Origin: Multifurca ochricompacta
Taxonomy: Eukaryota; Basidiomycota; Agaricomycetes; Russulales; Russulaceae
Assembly (NCBI GenBank): GCA_022496185.1
Contig: WTXG01000022.1
Coordinates: forward strand, 304,339-368,338
Reading direction: 5' to 3'
Length of the DNA stretch: 64,000 nt
Part shown: piece after piece, positions 1-10,613 of the stretch
Position numbering within the stretch: position 1 is the first letter of the stretch
Layout: each line of letters begins with the position of its first letter
The notes under the pieces: generated by a model
The model's database searches: none
Told to the model about the DNA's origin: nothing
What the model saw: the letters and a program-made list of their open reading frames with translations, nothing else
Made by a program: the position numbers and the translations under genes

Positions 1-14
1 TCCTTCTACACAAA

Positions 15-180
15 AGGGGAGGAGAACTTGAAAGGGGGTTTGTAGTAAGGGCACATCAACTTGGGAGTGCGACAAGAGTCCAGACCAGGTGAATAGCGTA
101 GAGGTGAAGCGAGGCGGCAAGTGGGTGCGAGTGCAAGTGGTTGATGAAATGATGAGAGGACGAGCCGGGCAGGAACGAGT
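15..180. repeat. Dispersed repeat, copy A
   Basis: The stretch starting GAGGAGAACTTGAAAGGGGG and ending near GATGAAATGATGAGAG recurs at about 4588-4722, with several deletions there. The two copies lie on either side of the crinkler-like gene. I see no coding or terminal-repeat signature, so the family is unknown. Confidence 0.7.
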
Positions 181-183
181 ACG

Positions 184-498
184 ATGGCATGGGAACAGTT
201 ACGGACGGTGCCACTAAATTTTGACCATGCGTCGTCGTGTGGGGCGAACTGGCACCAGAGCGGGTGTATGCAATCATGGCAAGAGTTTTGGCGAGAGAAG
301 ACCAAGAGTGAGATGGTGCTCGCCCTCGGGCTTGCGGATGTCTTGGGCCGCCTGCGTGCCGTGTTGAAGGAGTTTGACAAGTGGGGGAGCGCAACATACA
401 TGCATCACGATTGTCGGATGCTTGCGCGGCGGGCGATCAACGAGAAACTGAAAGCGGCGCAGGACGCGCTGCCGGACTTGTTCTCTGATATGGATTAG
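184..498 (+). CDS. Small hypothetical ORF (104 aa)
   Basis: An ATG-initiated frame of 104 codons with no domain I recognise. The N-terminal half is rich in Trp and Cys; the C-terminal half (about residues 40-100) reads like amphipathic helix. It begins at the edge of the dispersed repeat (copy A) and no intron is needed. It could be the tail exon of a larger gene starting left of the window, or a chance frame; nothing in the context decides. Confidence 0.2.
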   Translation: MAWEQLRTVPLNFDHASSCGANWHQSGCMQSWQEFWREKTKSEMVLALGLADVLGRLRAVLKEFDKWGSATYMHHDCRMLARRAINEKLKAAQDALPDLFSDMD

Positions 499-1983
499 TG
501 AGAATGAATGCTTCCTTACTGTTGTTCCACTCCTTGGCTACATGATGTAGATTATGATTCGCTTCAGTAAAATAAATAGTGGGGCATAAGTTGGTAGTTG
601 GAGGGAGATCGCACGTGGTCGTTGGACGCGTCAATACTGGCAAAGAACGCGCTCGTGATCTTGTTGACGCGTCGGACCTTGACCCGAGGTTCACAAGTAA
701 GATGTTCCGATCTTTACAGTTCCTCGCACCTTTTCATGGTCAAAATTTGTACATGAAATTAGTATTATACAGCCCCTAATTTAAATCATTTTATTATGAA
801 TATTTTATGCTACAATTACAATTATTTTTTCAATTCTTATGTCAAACTGTTTTACGAGGGTTTACATACTATAGATCTCTTCGGACTAATAAAGGGCAAT
901 TTTCAGGGCCTCCCTTATACAGAGACTCCGAATCTACTTGACTGAAGTGGGGACCAACACTGAAAAAGAATGGACCAGCACGAAATAGAAAAAAGGGCGC
1001 TCCTTTTTCGTCCCATCCCAGCTCGTCTGTCTCTATCTTACTCCTTAAAAATGCCTTGAACTTGGACGGATTGGCATTTTTGATTCTGTCTTCTATGAGG
1101 CTCATATCCATGAAACTGGATATTACAGAGCGAGCGAAGGAGCGAAGAGGGGATTATCTGATGATTTCCCGTGGAAGTTTTGTCAACATCCAATACATAT
1201 CGCGCAGCCTCCCAGCCACACTCCGCCCAACCACCCACGAAACACCCATGGCTCACTTGCTCACATGCCTCTTTTTTTCTGGCCCTTGGTTTTATTAATT
1301 CTTAGAACTTTGAAACTTGTACACACCACTTTACTAACCTTGTTACTTGCCGACAAAGCCGCTTTGACTAATAGTAATCATCTGCCTTGGGATAGAACTA
1401 GGTGGTGGTGGGCGAGTTCTGAAATCTGCATTACAAAGGATAGGGCGATAGAAGATAGCTTAAAGTTGTACTACAATTGTAACTGTGCTTTTATATCTGG
1501 ATCTCTTTGTCTTATTTTGATGGTGCACAACTGACTTAGACGTAGCCGAGATCATGTAGACGCAAGCTGGAGAGACTTGTGTTGGGAATATTTGATTGAG
1601 TGCCTTGCACCACAAGGCGCTGCGCAGATGCTGATTTGATATAGGGCAAATATTTGTATGATAATATGCAGCTATTATTCTAGTATGGTGAATATCCATC
1701 TCTAGAGAGTCCCCGAACGGAACTTGAGGGGGTTTGATCATGTCCACTTGCGTTATCGTAACAGTTCGAGTGGATCGGGGACAACTTCCAGCCAGTCAGC
1801 CGATCTGCTGCACAAGGTAATACAACTTGGGAGCCTTCTCCGTCTTGATAATTTCCTTGAGTTGTGAAACAAAAGAGGGTGGATGACAATGAGTGGAGAC
1901 CTACCTCAGTGGCCACGGTCACGGTTTAAACGGAGTTCCGCTGACTCAGACTCAGACTCCCTTCCTCTTTCTCCCAAACCACT
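499..1983. other. Intergenic region upstream of the crinkler-like gene
   Basis: No convincing coding exon on either strand. AT-rich between about 720 and 860. The last 100 bases are pyrimidine-rich (CTTCCTCTTTCTCCC just before the ATG), as often seen in fungal 5' leaders, so the promoter of the next gene probably lies here. Confidence 0.5.
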
Positions 1984-4144
1984 ATGGCCACAAAACTCAC
2001 CCTGTTTTGTCTCGCTATTGATAACCAAAAAGGGGTTATTGGAAACGTCTTCAAGGTTAAAGTCCAATCGGATGACGATGCCTCCGACCTTAGAGATGTT
2101 ATCAAGGCTGAGAAAGCTCCCAGATTGGACTACCTGGCGGCGAATCGACTTATTGTTTGGAAGCTATTGAAACCCCTGCACATCAGGGGTATGGAAGATA
2201 AGAATTCTTTGGATGCAACCATCAAAGGCATCGAGCTACCCGACCCAGAATCTAATCAAGCGTTACATGGAAATGGTACTGTTCAACTTCTTTGCCAGAT
2301 CGAGGAGCTCTCCAAGTACTGGGAAGTCAGTCCAAAGAAGGGCCATTTGCATATTGTCGTTCAGGTGCCACGTAATTTTTTGATTATTATCAGATTGCCA
2401 CACATGTCTGACAATAACCCAGCGATCGAAAGGCTCGGGAGTATCAATATCGATCGAGTTCGTGAGACGGCCGACCATCTGTATAGTACCTTATGGAAGA
2501 AGCCACTAAATTCAATATTGGCAAACATAGATGTCCCTGGCCCGCAAAAGAGTTATATGTATGTGCCCCAAGACCAATTGTCCAATTTGGGAGTAGAACA
2601 TCTCGGCTATAATGAGAAGGCACTTCTGTTTCGCCATGAGTACAGCCTTGCTCTTGAAGAGATAGAGGAACAGTCGAAAATGCGTCGGGAATATTTAAGT
2701 GGCGGGATCATTATCACTGGCGATCCAGGACTCGGTACGTGATTGTCACTGATAATGAACATGTCATCTTAGAGATGAACCCAGGAAAAACATGCTTTCT
2801 ACTCTATCTTCTGTTCCACTGTCTAAGCAATGGCCGGCCTACGGTTTTTCAGTTCCTCCCTGAGTGTTTCGTCCTGTTCACGGACTCTGGTGCCGAAGTC
2901 TATTCCCACAGGTCCATTATACTCCCAGACGAAACGTGGGCTCTTGCCGATTCCGATGCGGAGAATCCCCTTCCTTGCCACAGCTTCCTAAGAGCTTGCA
3001 AGAAACATCATGCATTCATCGTGCAAACAAGCTCTCCGGATCAGCGCCGGTACAGGGCATGGAGTAAGGAGTATCACGCACGTATCTATGTGATGGACTG
3101 TTTCCCTCTGACTGAATTAATCGCGCTCGGGTGGGTTCAGATGATGATTCCAAGCTTTATTTGTCCCTAAGCTCTCTCAGCATGACACATGGTTTCAGTG
3201 TCCGACTCATCAAGGACCATTGCAAAAAATGGGGACCCTCTGCGCGCATTATGATGAACCTTATGACGGATCCTGGGGAGATTCGTGGACATACAGAACG
3301 TGTAAAAGATGCTGCCCTCCACTTTGCTAAACATTTCGACGATTTTACCCGCCAAGACAAAGTTAACGCAATGGCGATCTCTCATACACTTTTTACAATC
3401 CGTCCTAAAGGTCTCCCTTCCGAGGAGAGATCATCTGCAATTGGACGAATTGAATCAAGTTACCTGAATCGTTTTGTTATCGAAGCGATTGTCACACAGG
3501 ACGTGCTGCAGCAGATCGAATTTTACAACCTGGTCAGCCGCCATCCGTGGTTTAGGGGCTCGGCGGGTTACATGTTCGAGATGGCAGTCCTTTCGTGGCT
3601 CTGCGCCAATTCGGAATCGAACGAATTGCCTTGCACTCCCGCGCGATCAGCTTCGCCGCAACTGACTATCCCAGTGTGCCAGGGTTGGTGTATGTTATCT
3701 TACAAGGACCAACACACTCTCAAGTATCTAACTGACTGCAAGAGACCATTCTGTGTGATTCCCATTCCTGCGTCGAAAACATTTCCCGCTGTCGATGCCA
3801 TGATCTTCACAGATGATCATATAATTACAATCCAAGTGACAATCACTCCCGAGCATAGTGTGAAGTCGACGGGCCTTCTTCAAATTGCCGATAGTCTTAC
3901 AAAGGGGTTTCGAAAAAGTCGAAAGTGGTGCCATGTGTTCATCACGGACAGGGCGAAGAATGCAGAAAGTTTGCTGAGAAGATGGACAGAAAAAGATGTG
4001 AAAATCAAGGACTATGATATTTTCATTTCCATGTATTCTGCTGTCCTTGATGGCAAGGATTTTTGTCGGATTAAGGATGAAGAAAAGTGGAAAGAATCGA
4101 GGGTATGTGGCAGCCGGCTATATGTGGTCATTGAGGCTGATTGA
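1984..4144 (+). CDS. Crinkler-like P-loop NTPase with PD-(D/E)XK-type C-terminus
   Basis: Three exons, 1984-2734, 2785-3130 and 3181-4144, with two 50-nt GT-AG introns, give an uninterrupted 686-aa protein. Residues 1-60 match the crinkler (CRN) N-terminal ubiquitin-like header (LFCLAIDNQKG, later ANRLIVWKL). Intron 1 splits a codon inside the Walker A motif GDPGLGKT (246-253). The C-terminal part has a restriction-endonuclease-like pattern: an acidic residue near 499 in a helix, DAMIF with Asp ~571, then IQVT with Gln ~584. This is the known CRN layout of NTPase plus nuclease; in oomycetes such proteins are secreted or host-directed effectors, while in fungi their role is uncertain. No signal peptide is visible. 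Alternative end: GTATGT at 4103 to CAG at 4157 would be an in-frame 55-nt intron replacing the last 13 residues with an acidic tail ending at 4298. Confidence 0.85.
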
Positions 4145-4587
4145 AGAAAATGATCAGGTGATGAAGGGCATTGAAATATTTGAGGAGGACGAAACATCTG
4201 TAGTCGAGGAAGCTGAAAACTCGGAGGTACGGAATGGACTTTGTAATGACATGATTGATATTGGTCATCTGCTGATCACTTCCAGTTTAGATGGATGAAG
4301 ATTGAAGTGACCTGGGGCACTGTGATTGTTGTCTGGTGTAGGTTAGCAGTGATGTGTTTTGTAGCCAGTAGCATAGAAAGCAATAAAAGAAGGAATACGC
4401 GCGAGTCGCCCCGATACGGACGCCTGCAAGCAAGCCCTCAAGGTCCACCACACTCACACACCGTTTCCAGTCAGAGCGCTCGGTCAATCGATTTTTTAGA
4501 AAACAAAAATAAAAATAGAATAATACAGTTCAAATAGAGAGCGATAAGGAAGGCCCCAATCACGTCCGCTCTCCACGCAAACGACGG
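4145..4587. other. 3' flank of the crinkler-like gene
   Basis: It holds the alternative last exon (4158-4298, Glu-rich, open in the frame reached by skipping 4103-4157). After 4298 I see no coding potential. A short AT-rich tract at 4490-4535 precedes copy B of the dispersed repeat. Confidence 0.5.
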
Positions 4588-4722
4588 GCGAGGAGAACTT
4601 GAAAGGGGGTTTGTAGTAAGGGCACATCAACTGCGACAAGACCAGGCGAATAGTGTAATTGATGAAATGATGAGAGCACAGGCCGGACCGGAACGAGCAG
4701 AGCCCAAGCCCAAGCACTCATC
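4588..4722. repeat. Dispersed repeat, copy B
   Basis: Shortened copy of the repeat at 15-180, sharing the block GAACTTGAAAGGGGGTTTGT and the ending GATGAAATGATGAGAG. The LINE inserted immediately to its right. Confidence 0.7.
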
Positions 4723-4886
4723 AACTAAGTCCCCAGTCCATCCTTCTTTGTCTTGAACCACCACCATCAAGCTTGAGCCTTGCTCGCTTTGGGGTGTTTT
4801 AGTCTAGCTTAGAAGTTGTGAATCCAAGTTTTTGCCGTTCCTCTCGCTGTGCACCCTCACAGTGCACCTCTCCCTCCCTTCCCTCA

Positions 4887-6572
4887 ATGTCCGGGGGCCC
4901 TCAAAACCCCTTTCCGGTGTCGTCGGCCTCGTCCGATGCATCGATCCAACTCATCAACCCGGCGGTTCTCGAACCGTCCCCTCCTCCCGCATACGAACCT
5001 CCCCCCCGTCAAGGGGGCTCTCACCTCATCCAGGGGGTCCCTAACCCCCTGGACCTACCACCCCACTTAGTGAGCTCGGATGTCGCTGACGCCTACGCTC
5101 GCCCCATGCTTTATGATCCCATGGATGCCCCTGCGGCCGAGCAGGGCACTGTGGACGACGACGCTTGCCAGGTCGCTCGACACGCCCTCCGGGCAACCAG
5201 ACACCGCGATGTGGCTCAATTCTCGGAGTCGCACATGGGCTACGGCCTTTACTACTACGCTGCTGATTTCCGTATGGACGTCGACGCCACCTTTACCTTC
5301 CAAGACCAAATGGCTGGTCAGGCTGCCATGGTCACTGCCTCCCTACTCGACGCTGGCATTCATCGTCAGGGAGAACATGAAGTTTACGCCGTTGGGCTTG
5401 AAACCCCCTCGTGGGGCCGACTAGTCCGCGGCTTACTCGCTGCTGTAACAAGGGGCGCTCTGCGCTCCCCCAATTTACGTTCTCTTCTCGATTATTCGGA
5501 AGGGGACTTTACTGATTCAGTCTCCCTGGCCTCGGGGATTCCTATCCCTGAGATGCCCCTCTCCCACATACAGGCAATGCTTTCCCAGCTCAACGGGATC
5601 TTTTTTGCCGACCGTGAAAACCCCGCCCTCTATGCGGAAGTGATCGAACTCGAGGCACGCCGCCATGCACTCGACGCCGTACGCCAACAGGTCCAGGACC
5701 GTCTCCAGGAGGAAGGCGCGCACGCCCGTGTCCGCGAGGAGTGCCTCGCCATCCTCAAACAGAACACGATGGCCGAACTTGAGGCTGATCGGGTTTGTAT
5801 CTATGATGGGGCCCGTGCTGACCTCATGACCCAGGCCCGTGCTGAGGTCTCCCAAGAAGTCGCCGCTTTCCGCGTTCAATACGCGCATGAGCGCCACGAG
5901 CGTGCTATGGCTGAGATCGACGCCATGCACATCACGCCACCGCTCCCTATGGGAGACACTGACCGCACCCCGCGCCGCCGAAAGAAGGGCCCCCACAGGC
6001 CCTCCTCCCCGGCCACACCCACACCCTCACGTCCTCCCAGCCGCGCAGCGCCCTACCCGTCCCGCGCCCCGTCGCGCTCTGACCCGACCCGACGACGCCG
6101 ATCGACCTCGGTCGTCTCCACGTCACAATCACAAACCGAGGAGCCCATGGAACTCTTCACTGAGGTCGATCCGACCCCGCCAGTTCACTCTCAACCCCCT
6201 GTGTTCGACCGCGCCATCCGTGGCCTTGGTGCTTCAGACCACGCGGATGATGAGATGGCTGCGCCCGATACATTGCCTGCCTCTCCTCCGCCTCCACCTG
6301 CTGACCACACAGCCCCTGCCCCTACCCCGCGAACTCCCACCCCTGCCCCAACCGATCCGCTCGGTCGCATCGAGTCCGTGCTTGCACGAATCGTCGATCG
6401 TCTGGACAGGCTGGAACAGGGCCGGGCCCCGCCACCACCAGCCCGCGCCCAAGCTCCCGCTCGCCGCCCTGCGGCTACAGTGGCTGCCCCAGCTGCTGGC
6501 CCCCCTCCCGCCCCCTCGACGTCGGGCCCTACGGGTCCTGTCCTGGGTGCCACGCCCGCCGATGCCTTCTGA
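4887..6572 (+). CDS. LINE ORF1, N-terminal part (coiled coil, Pro-rich)
   Basis: About 561 residues from the first ATG (context TCAATGTCC). The upstream extension to 4818 has only a GTG. The first ~130 residues are Pro/Ser-rich. A long charged helical stretch (about residues 250-360, many Glu/Arg/Ala) predicts a coiled coil, followed by a basic Pro/Arg/Ser-rich linker and a short Leu-heptad segment (LARIVDRLDRLEQ). It ends at a TGA (6570-6572). The next ORF is in the same frame only 18 nt downstream, so this is probably the front half of a single ORF1 protein whose continuity is broken by one stop codon. In LINEs, ORF1 products bind element RNA and form multimers. Confidence 0.75.
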   Translation: MSGGPQNPFPVSSASSDASIQLINPAVLEPSPPPAYEPPPRQGGSHLIQGVPNPLDLPPHLVSSDVADAYARPMLYDPMDAPAAEQGTVDDDACQVARHALRATRHRDVAQFSESHMGYGLYYYAADFRMDVDATFTFQDQMAGQAAMVTASLLDAGIHRQGEHEVYAVGLETPSWGRLVRGLLAAVTRGALRSPNLRSLLDYSEGDFTDSVSLASGIPIPEMPLSHIQAMLSQLNGIFFADRENPALYAEVIELEARRHALDAVRQQVQDRLQEEGAHARVREECLAILKQNTMAELEADRVCIYDGARADLMTQARAEVSQEVAAFRVQYAHERHERAMAEIDAMHITPPLPMGDTDRTPRRRKKGPHRPSSPATPTPSRPPSRAAPYPSRAPSRSDPTRRRRSTSVVSTSQSQTEEPMELFTEVDPTPPVHSQPPVFDRAIRGLGASDHADDEMAAPDTLPASPPPPPADHTAPAPTPRTPTPAPTDPLGRIESVLARIVDRLDRLEQGRAPPPPARAQAPARRPAATVAAPAAGPPPAPSTSGPTGPVLGATPADAF

Positions 6573-6590
6573 GTTGTCACCCCGGCCACC

Positions 6591-8195
6591 ATGGCCCAAC
6601 AGCTCAAGGCTGTCACTTTCGCCCAGGCAGCCACCCGTGCCCAGGGCCGCACCATCGCTGGCCAGCCCAACCCTCGTGTGCGGGCCCCGGCGACCACCTC
6701 GACTATGCGTGCCCCACCGGTCGCACACACGACGGACGTCACTGTCCTCCTCCCACCACTCCCAGCTGGCACCACCGATCGTGGCATGGCCCCAGTTCCC
6801 GAACTGGTCCTCACCGCCCGACAAGCCCTCCAACGCATAAACAACTCTGCCCCCCACCTTCTGGGGGGCCGATGGTCAGTGGGTCTTGGCAATAGCCAAG
6901 GCAACTTTATCTTCTCTTTTGCTGGCGATCTCCCCTTCCAGTCGCTCCTCTTCTATGAACCCGCCCTGGTGAAATTGTTCCCAGGTGGCTCCCTCGTCCC
7001 CACCCGGGGCTGGAATTGGTTCCAGCTCCGTGACGTTTACGTCTCGGCTGGGGATGGTGTTGTCTTCTCGAACGCGGTCCTCTGGAGTGAGCTCCGCCGT
7101 AACGGCCCTTTCACGAAGGCCCTCTTCCCGTTGCCTCCCCGCTGGCAGGTCGACCCGTCTCGCATTCAGTCTCCGCGGTTGACGGTCTCCTTCGCCACGC
7201 ATGGCCTCTCTCCCGCCGACGTCGCCCAGCTCCTGCGCACTCCGATCTATATGTTCGGTCGCGTGGTCAAGCTCATCTCCTGCGGGGACTCGCCCGCCCT
7301 CATCCAATGTGGCCGCTGCCACCTTCTCGGCCACCGCACAGGTCAGCGTAACCGAGCGAACAACAAACTGATCTGCCGGCAGCCCGCCTCGAAGCCTAAG
7401 TGCTACAAGTGCGGGGGCCCTCACTCTTTTGCAGACCACGCCGCACAGTGCCAGGGCGCACACGCAGTCGCGGGTGTTTGCAACTGTAAGTACAAATGCC
7501 TCCTCTGTGGTAAGTTCGGCCACCACGCCCGCTCTACCGCATGCCCCAAACGAGGACCCTTCGCCCCTCCGCCTCTCGCGGACCCCGTGGTGCCGACGGC
7601 TCCCGCGCACCCCCCCGCGCTCCCGGTGGGTTCTTCTCAAGGCCCTGCCCCCTCTACCGCTGCTCCCGCCCCGGGCCCCTCGACGGCCCAGCGTGCGGCT
7701 CTACAAGATGGCGGTTTCACGATCGTCGAACAGCGCCCGCATGTACACACACCTGGCGCCCGCATGACCACGAGCAAAGTTCGTCGGCCACCGGTGCAGG
7801 TGGCCCCCAGTACATCTTCTGCTCCCCTTTCATCCTCCTCCACAGTGCCCTCGGTCACCGCCCATGCCCCCACCCCCCCAGTTTTCCCTGCCGGGGCCCC
7901 TGGCTCACGCGCGGCCCAACGCGCCCTGATGCTGGATGCTCATGGCATCATGCTGGGTGAGCTGGGCCTACAACACCTCCGCCTTGTTGTCGGTAGCCGC
8001 GAACGCCGCGTCCGCAACGTTGACCTCTACTTCCTCGACTGCCTCCTTGGTGGTGATGGCAATGGTCGACAGATCATTATGTGCATCCCCGACGTACCGG
8101 ATGGCAATGAACTCACTGCCCACGTCGAACAGTTCATGGAGGACTCCATGGGCCATCCCGCTCCCTCGGAGAGCCAAGACCCTTTCCATGTTTGA
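6591..8195 (+). CDS. LINE ORF1, C-terminal part (zinc knuckles)
   Basis: 534 residues from an ATG in a textbook initiation context (GCCACCATGGCC), in the same frame as the ORF that ends at 6572. The central part contains Cys/His clusters of nucleic-acid-binding type: CGRCHLLGH, CYKCGGPH and CLLCGKFGHH, about residues 240-325. The region before them (about 90-230) looks like a folded RNA-binding domain; the rest is Pro/Ala-rich. It overlaps the next ORF by 8 nt (ATGTTTGA), an arrangement that suits termination-reinitiation. Its role is nucleic-acid chaperoning and binding for the LINE particle, by family analogy. Confidence 0.8.
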   Translation: MAQQLKAVTFAQAATRAQGRTIAGQPNPRVRAPATTSTMRAPPVAHTTDVTVLLPPLPAGTTDRGMAPVPELVLTARQALQRINNSAPHLLGGRWSVGLGNSQGNFIFSFAGDLPFQSLLFYEPALVKLFPGGSLVPTRGWNWFQLRDVYVSAGDGVVFSNAVLWSELRRNGPFTKALFPLPPRWQVDPSRIQSPRLTVSFATHGLSPADVAQLLRTPIYMFGRVVKLISCGDSPALIQCGRCHLLGHRTGQRNRANNKLICRQPASKPKCYKCGGPHSFADHAAQCQGAHAVAGVCNCKYKCLLCGKFGHHARSTACPKRGPFAPPPLADPVVPTAPAHPPALPVGSSQGPAPSTAAPAPGPSTAQRAALQDGGFTIVEQRPHVHTPGARMTTSKVRRPPVQVAPSTSSAPLSSSSTVPSVTAHAPTPPVFPAGAPGSRAAQRALMLDAHGIMLGELGLQHLRLVVGSRERRVRNVDLYFLDCLLGGDGNGRQIIMCIPDVPDGNELTAHVEQFMEDSMGHPAPSESQDPFHV

Positions 8196-10012
8196 TTCCT
8201 CAATCCTCATGATCAACATGCAGCACAGCAACCACAATATTCATGCTGTGCTAAACACCAACCGTACTGACCACGTTTTACTGATCCAGGAACCCTGGTT
8301 TGGTAACATCGGGGTCGCTCGCTCTGACGTCGCTGCCGACGGTGTTGACACCCTTGGTAGCCCTGTCCACCCGGCGTGGCAGTTATTCTACCCTGCAGTC
8401 CCTGCTGGCGGCCGCGCGAAGACTCTCATTTACGTTCGACGCTTCCAACCCACAGACCCGACCGTTCTCTATACGGCCACGTTCACTACCCGCCACAATC
8501 TCGTGGCCCACCCATGCATCCTCATGGGTGATCTCCAAGTTGATGCTCTCACATTATGCATCCTTTCCTTTTACAACGATGTACGTGACCCCTCTGCCCT
8601 CACCACTCTTTTAGGGCTAGACCTGGACCCGCGTACCCCCCACCTCCTGGCGGGGGATTTCAACCTACATCACCCTGAGTGGTCGCTTCCGGACTGGCAG
8701 GTTTCGGCTCATGCTGGCGCCTTCCTGGACTGGGTTGCCGATCAGGACCTCACGCTAGCCTCCCCCCCTGGTGTCCCCACCAGGCAAGGCGCAGACCCCT
8801 CTCGATCTAGTGTCCTGGACTTGGTCTGGATGTCTCCTGCTCTCACTGTGTCAGCTGCTCTTAGCCCGCCCGAGTTGGACTGGACGGCTGGCATTACTTC
8901 GGACCATGCTGGCTTCCACATGACCTGGCGACATTTGCTTCTAGCTGCTTCTCCCTCCGCTGAGCGGGCTACTTACCTCTCCAACATCTCTGACGACACT
9001 CTGAAGAGCTTCCTGGACCATCTTCGCTCCGACCTTCCCCCACGCCGGCCCTTACTCACGCCTCTTGACGTGGAGACACAGGCTGATGGCATCCTTGACG
9101 TACTGATGGCGGCCGTGGATCGCTGGCTCACTGTCAGAACCACGCCTCGCGCCAAACGTTCCCGTTGGTGGAAGCCTGCCTGCACCCAGGCTGTCCATGC
9201 TCTCCGCTCCGCCCGGGATGACCCTGACGCCAAACGCCTGGCCCAGGCCGCCCTCCACAAGGAAATTCGTCGCGCCAAGCGTACTTGGGCTGATGACACC
9301 ATTGCGAACTCTAGTGTCTGGGAAGTCGCGAAATGGCGCCACGGCCGCCATGTCACCCTAGTCCCTGCCGTCCGCCGTCCTGATGGCCCACTCATCTGGT
9401 CTCGACCGGAGATTGAGTCGATCTTTGTCAACCAATTTTTCGGTTCTGCCACCTCCACTGTCCCTGACACGTTCTCGGACGACCCTCCACCCATGGCCCC
9501 CCGCCCTTTCCTCCCTTTCACGGTTGATGAGATCTCCAGTCTCCTCACTGCCACATCTTCCTCCTCGGCCCCGGGTTTTTCCCGCATCTCCTGGCGCATT
9601 CTGAAGTGGGCCTGGCCCGTCCTCTCCGCACGCGTTGCTGACCTCTTCAACGCTTCCCTTTCCCTCTCCCACGTCCCCTCCCGATGGAAGCGTGCGCTCA
9701 CCATCGTTCTCCCTAAGCCGGCACGTCCCGACTACTCCCTCGCCAAGGCCCACAGGCCCATCTCACTGCTCGAGACCTTGGGCAAACTACTAGATAAGGC
9801 TGTCGCTCGACGTCTGACCTCTGACATCGACAGGTACCTCACTTTGTCCTCGGCCCAGTTTGGTGCTCGCTCCCACTCTTGCTGCCTGGACTCAGCCATG
9901 TCCCTGGTCCACGACGTCACCACATGCTGGTCTCGTGGTCTTGTCTGTGGCATTGTTCTCTTTGATGTGTCCGGCTTCTTCGACCACGTTCACCCCTCAC
10001 GCTGTGCCTCCG
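8188..10012 (+). pseudogene. LINE ORF2, 5' part: endonuclease and start of RT
   Basis: The frame starts at ATG 8188, overlapping the ORF1 stop; reading farther upstream in this frame is only a shadow of ORF1. Endonuclease (APE/exonuclease III-like) motifs are seen in order: LLIQEPW near residue 35, LAGDFNLHHPEW and SDHAGFH. An RT region follows (PISLLETLGKLLDK, then FDVSGFFDHV, whose first Asp is the catalytic motif A aspartate). The frame is cut at 10012 by the gypsy LTR; only 6 more codons are open past the junction. The other half resumes at 17481. The uninterrupted ORF would have been 1319 codons. Confidence 0.9.
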
Positions 10013-10595
10013 TGTTACGTCCGGTGTGAGACATTCTGCACGACTTGTGCGACAGCTCGTTCGTATGTTCAGATAAGAGACCAATAAGGCCTCTTGGAGT
10101 GTAAGTGGGTGAGTCAAAGCCAACGGGGCTGTTCCCGAGTGGCAATGTTAAGCGGAAAGTGCCCAAAGCACTGAGACGATCGAGTCAGAGATTTCAAGGG
10201 GAGGTCCAGAAGACGAACACCGATGTATTCAATAAGTCGAGTCTGAGGTCTACATTGTAGTTACAGCGGACTTATATACGTAATCGAATGGGCGTCTACG
10301 AGATAAGAGAACGGAGTCATGTGGGCCCAAATATACGAAAGCGAAGGGCGTAAAGCCTAGCTTCTGATAGGGAACTAAGTAAGTGTCCGGTCGTACGATA
10401 AGGGATAAGAGATAAGGGAAAAGGAGTCAATCTTAGACAAAGTGAGACAAACAGGACAAAGTCAATCACGGGGAAGGAAGTAAAGCACGTGACAGATCCC
10501 ATGATGGAGACGTAATCTGGTAATGTAGGGTGGCGGCAAAGAGGGGTTGTCGTTGGGTAGGAAGAAAAAGACGGGAAGAGACGGGGTTCGTAACA
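10013..10595 (-). repeat. Gypsy 3' LTR (left copy)
   Basis: 583 bp, from TGTTACGTCCGG to GGTTCGTAACA, so both ends are inverted TGTTACG/CGTAACA. It is flanked on the left by the target duplication CTCCG (10008-10012). It differs from the right LTR at 7 bases and 3 single-G indels. Because the internal genes run on the minus strand, this copy is the 3' LTR. Confidence 0.95.
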
Positions 10596-10612
10596 TCACC
10601 CCCTCTTCTGGT
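10596..10612 (-). promoter_or_regulatory. Polypurine tract of the gypsy element
   Basis: Immediately inside the 3' LTR the minus strand reads AACCAGAAGAGGGGGTGA before TGTTACG. A purine run abutting the LTR is where plus-strand DNA synthesis is primed in this class. Confidence 0.7.
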
Positions 10613-10613
10613 T

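Noticed and set aside
5839..6904. Long frames overlapping LINE ORF1 on both strands (333, 237 and 207 codons)
   Set aside because: They lie inside the GC-rich ORF1 sequence, have Arg/Pro or Gly/Arg-biased composition of out-of-frame reading, and no motif.
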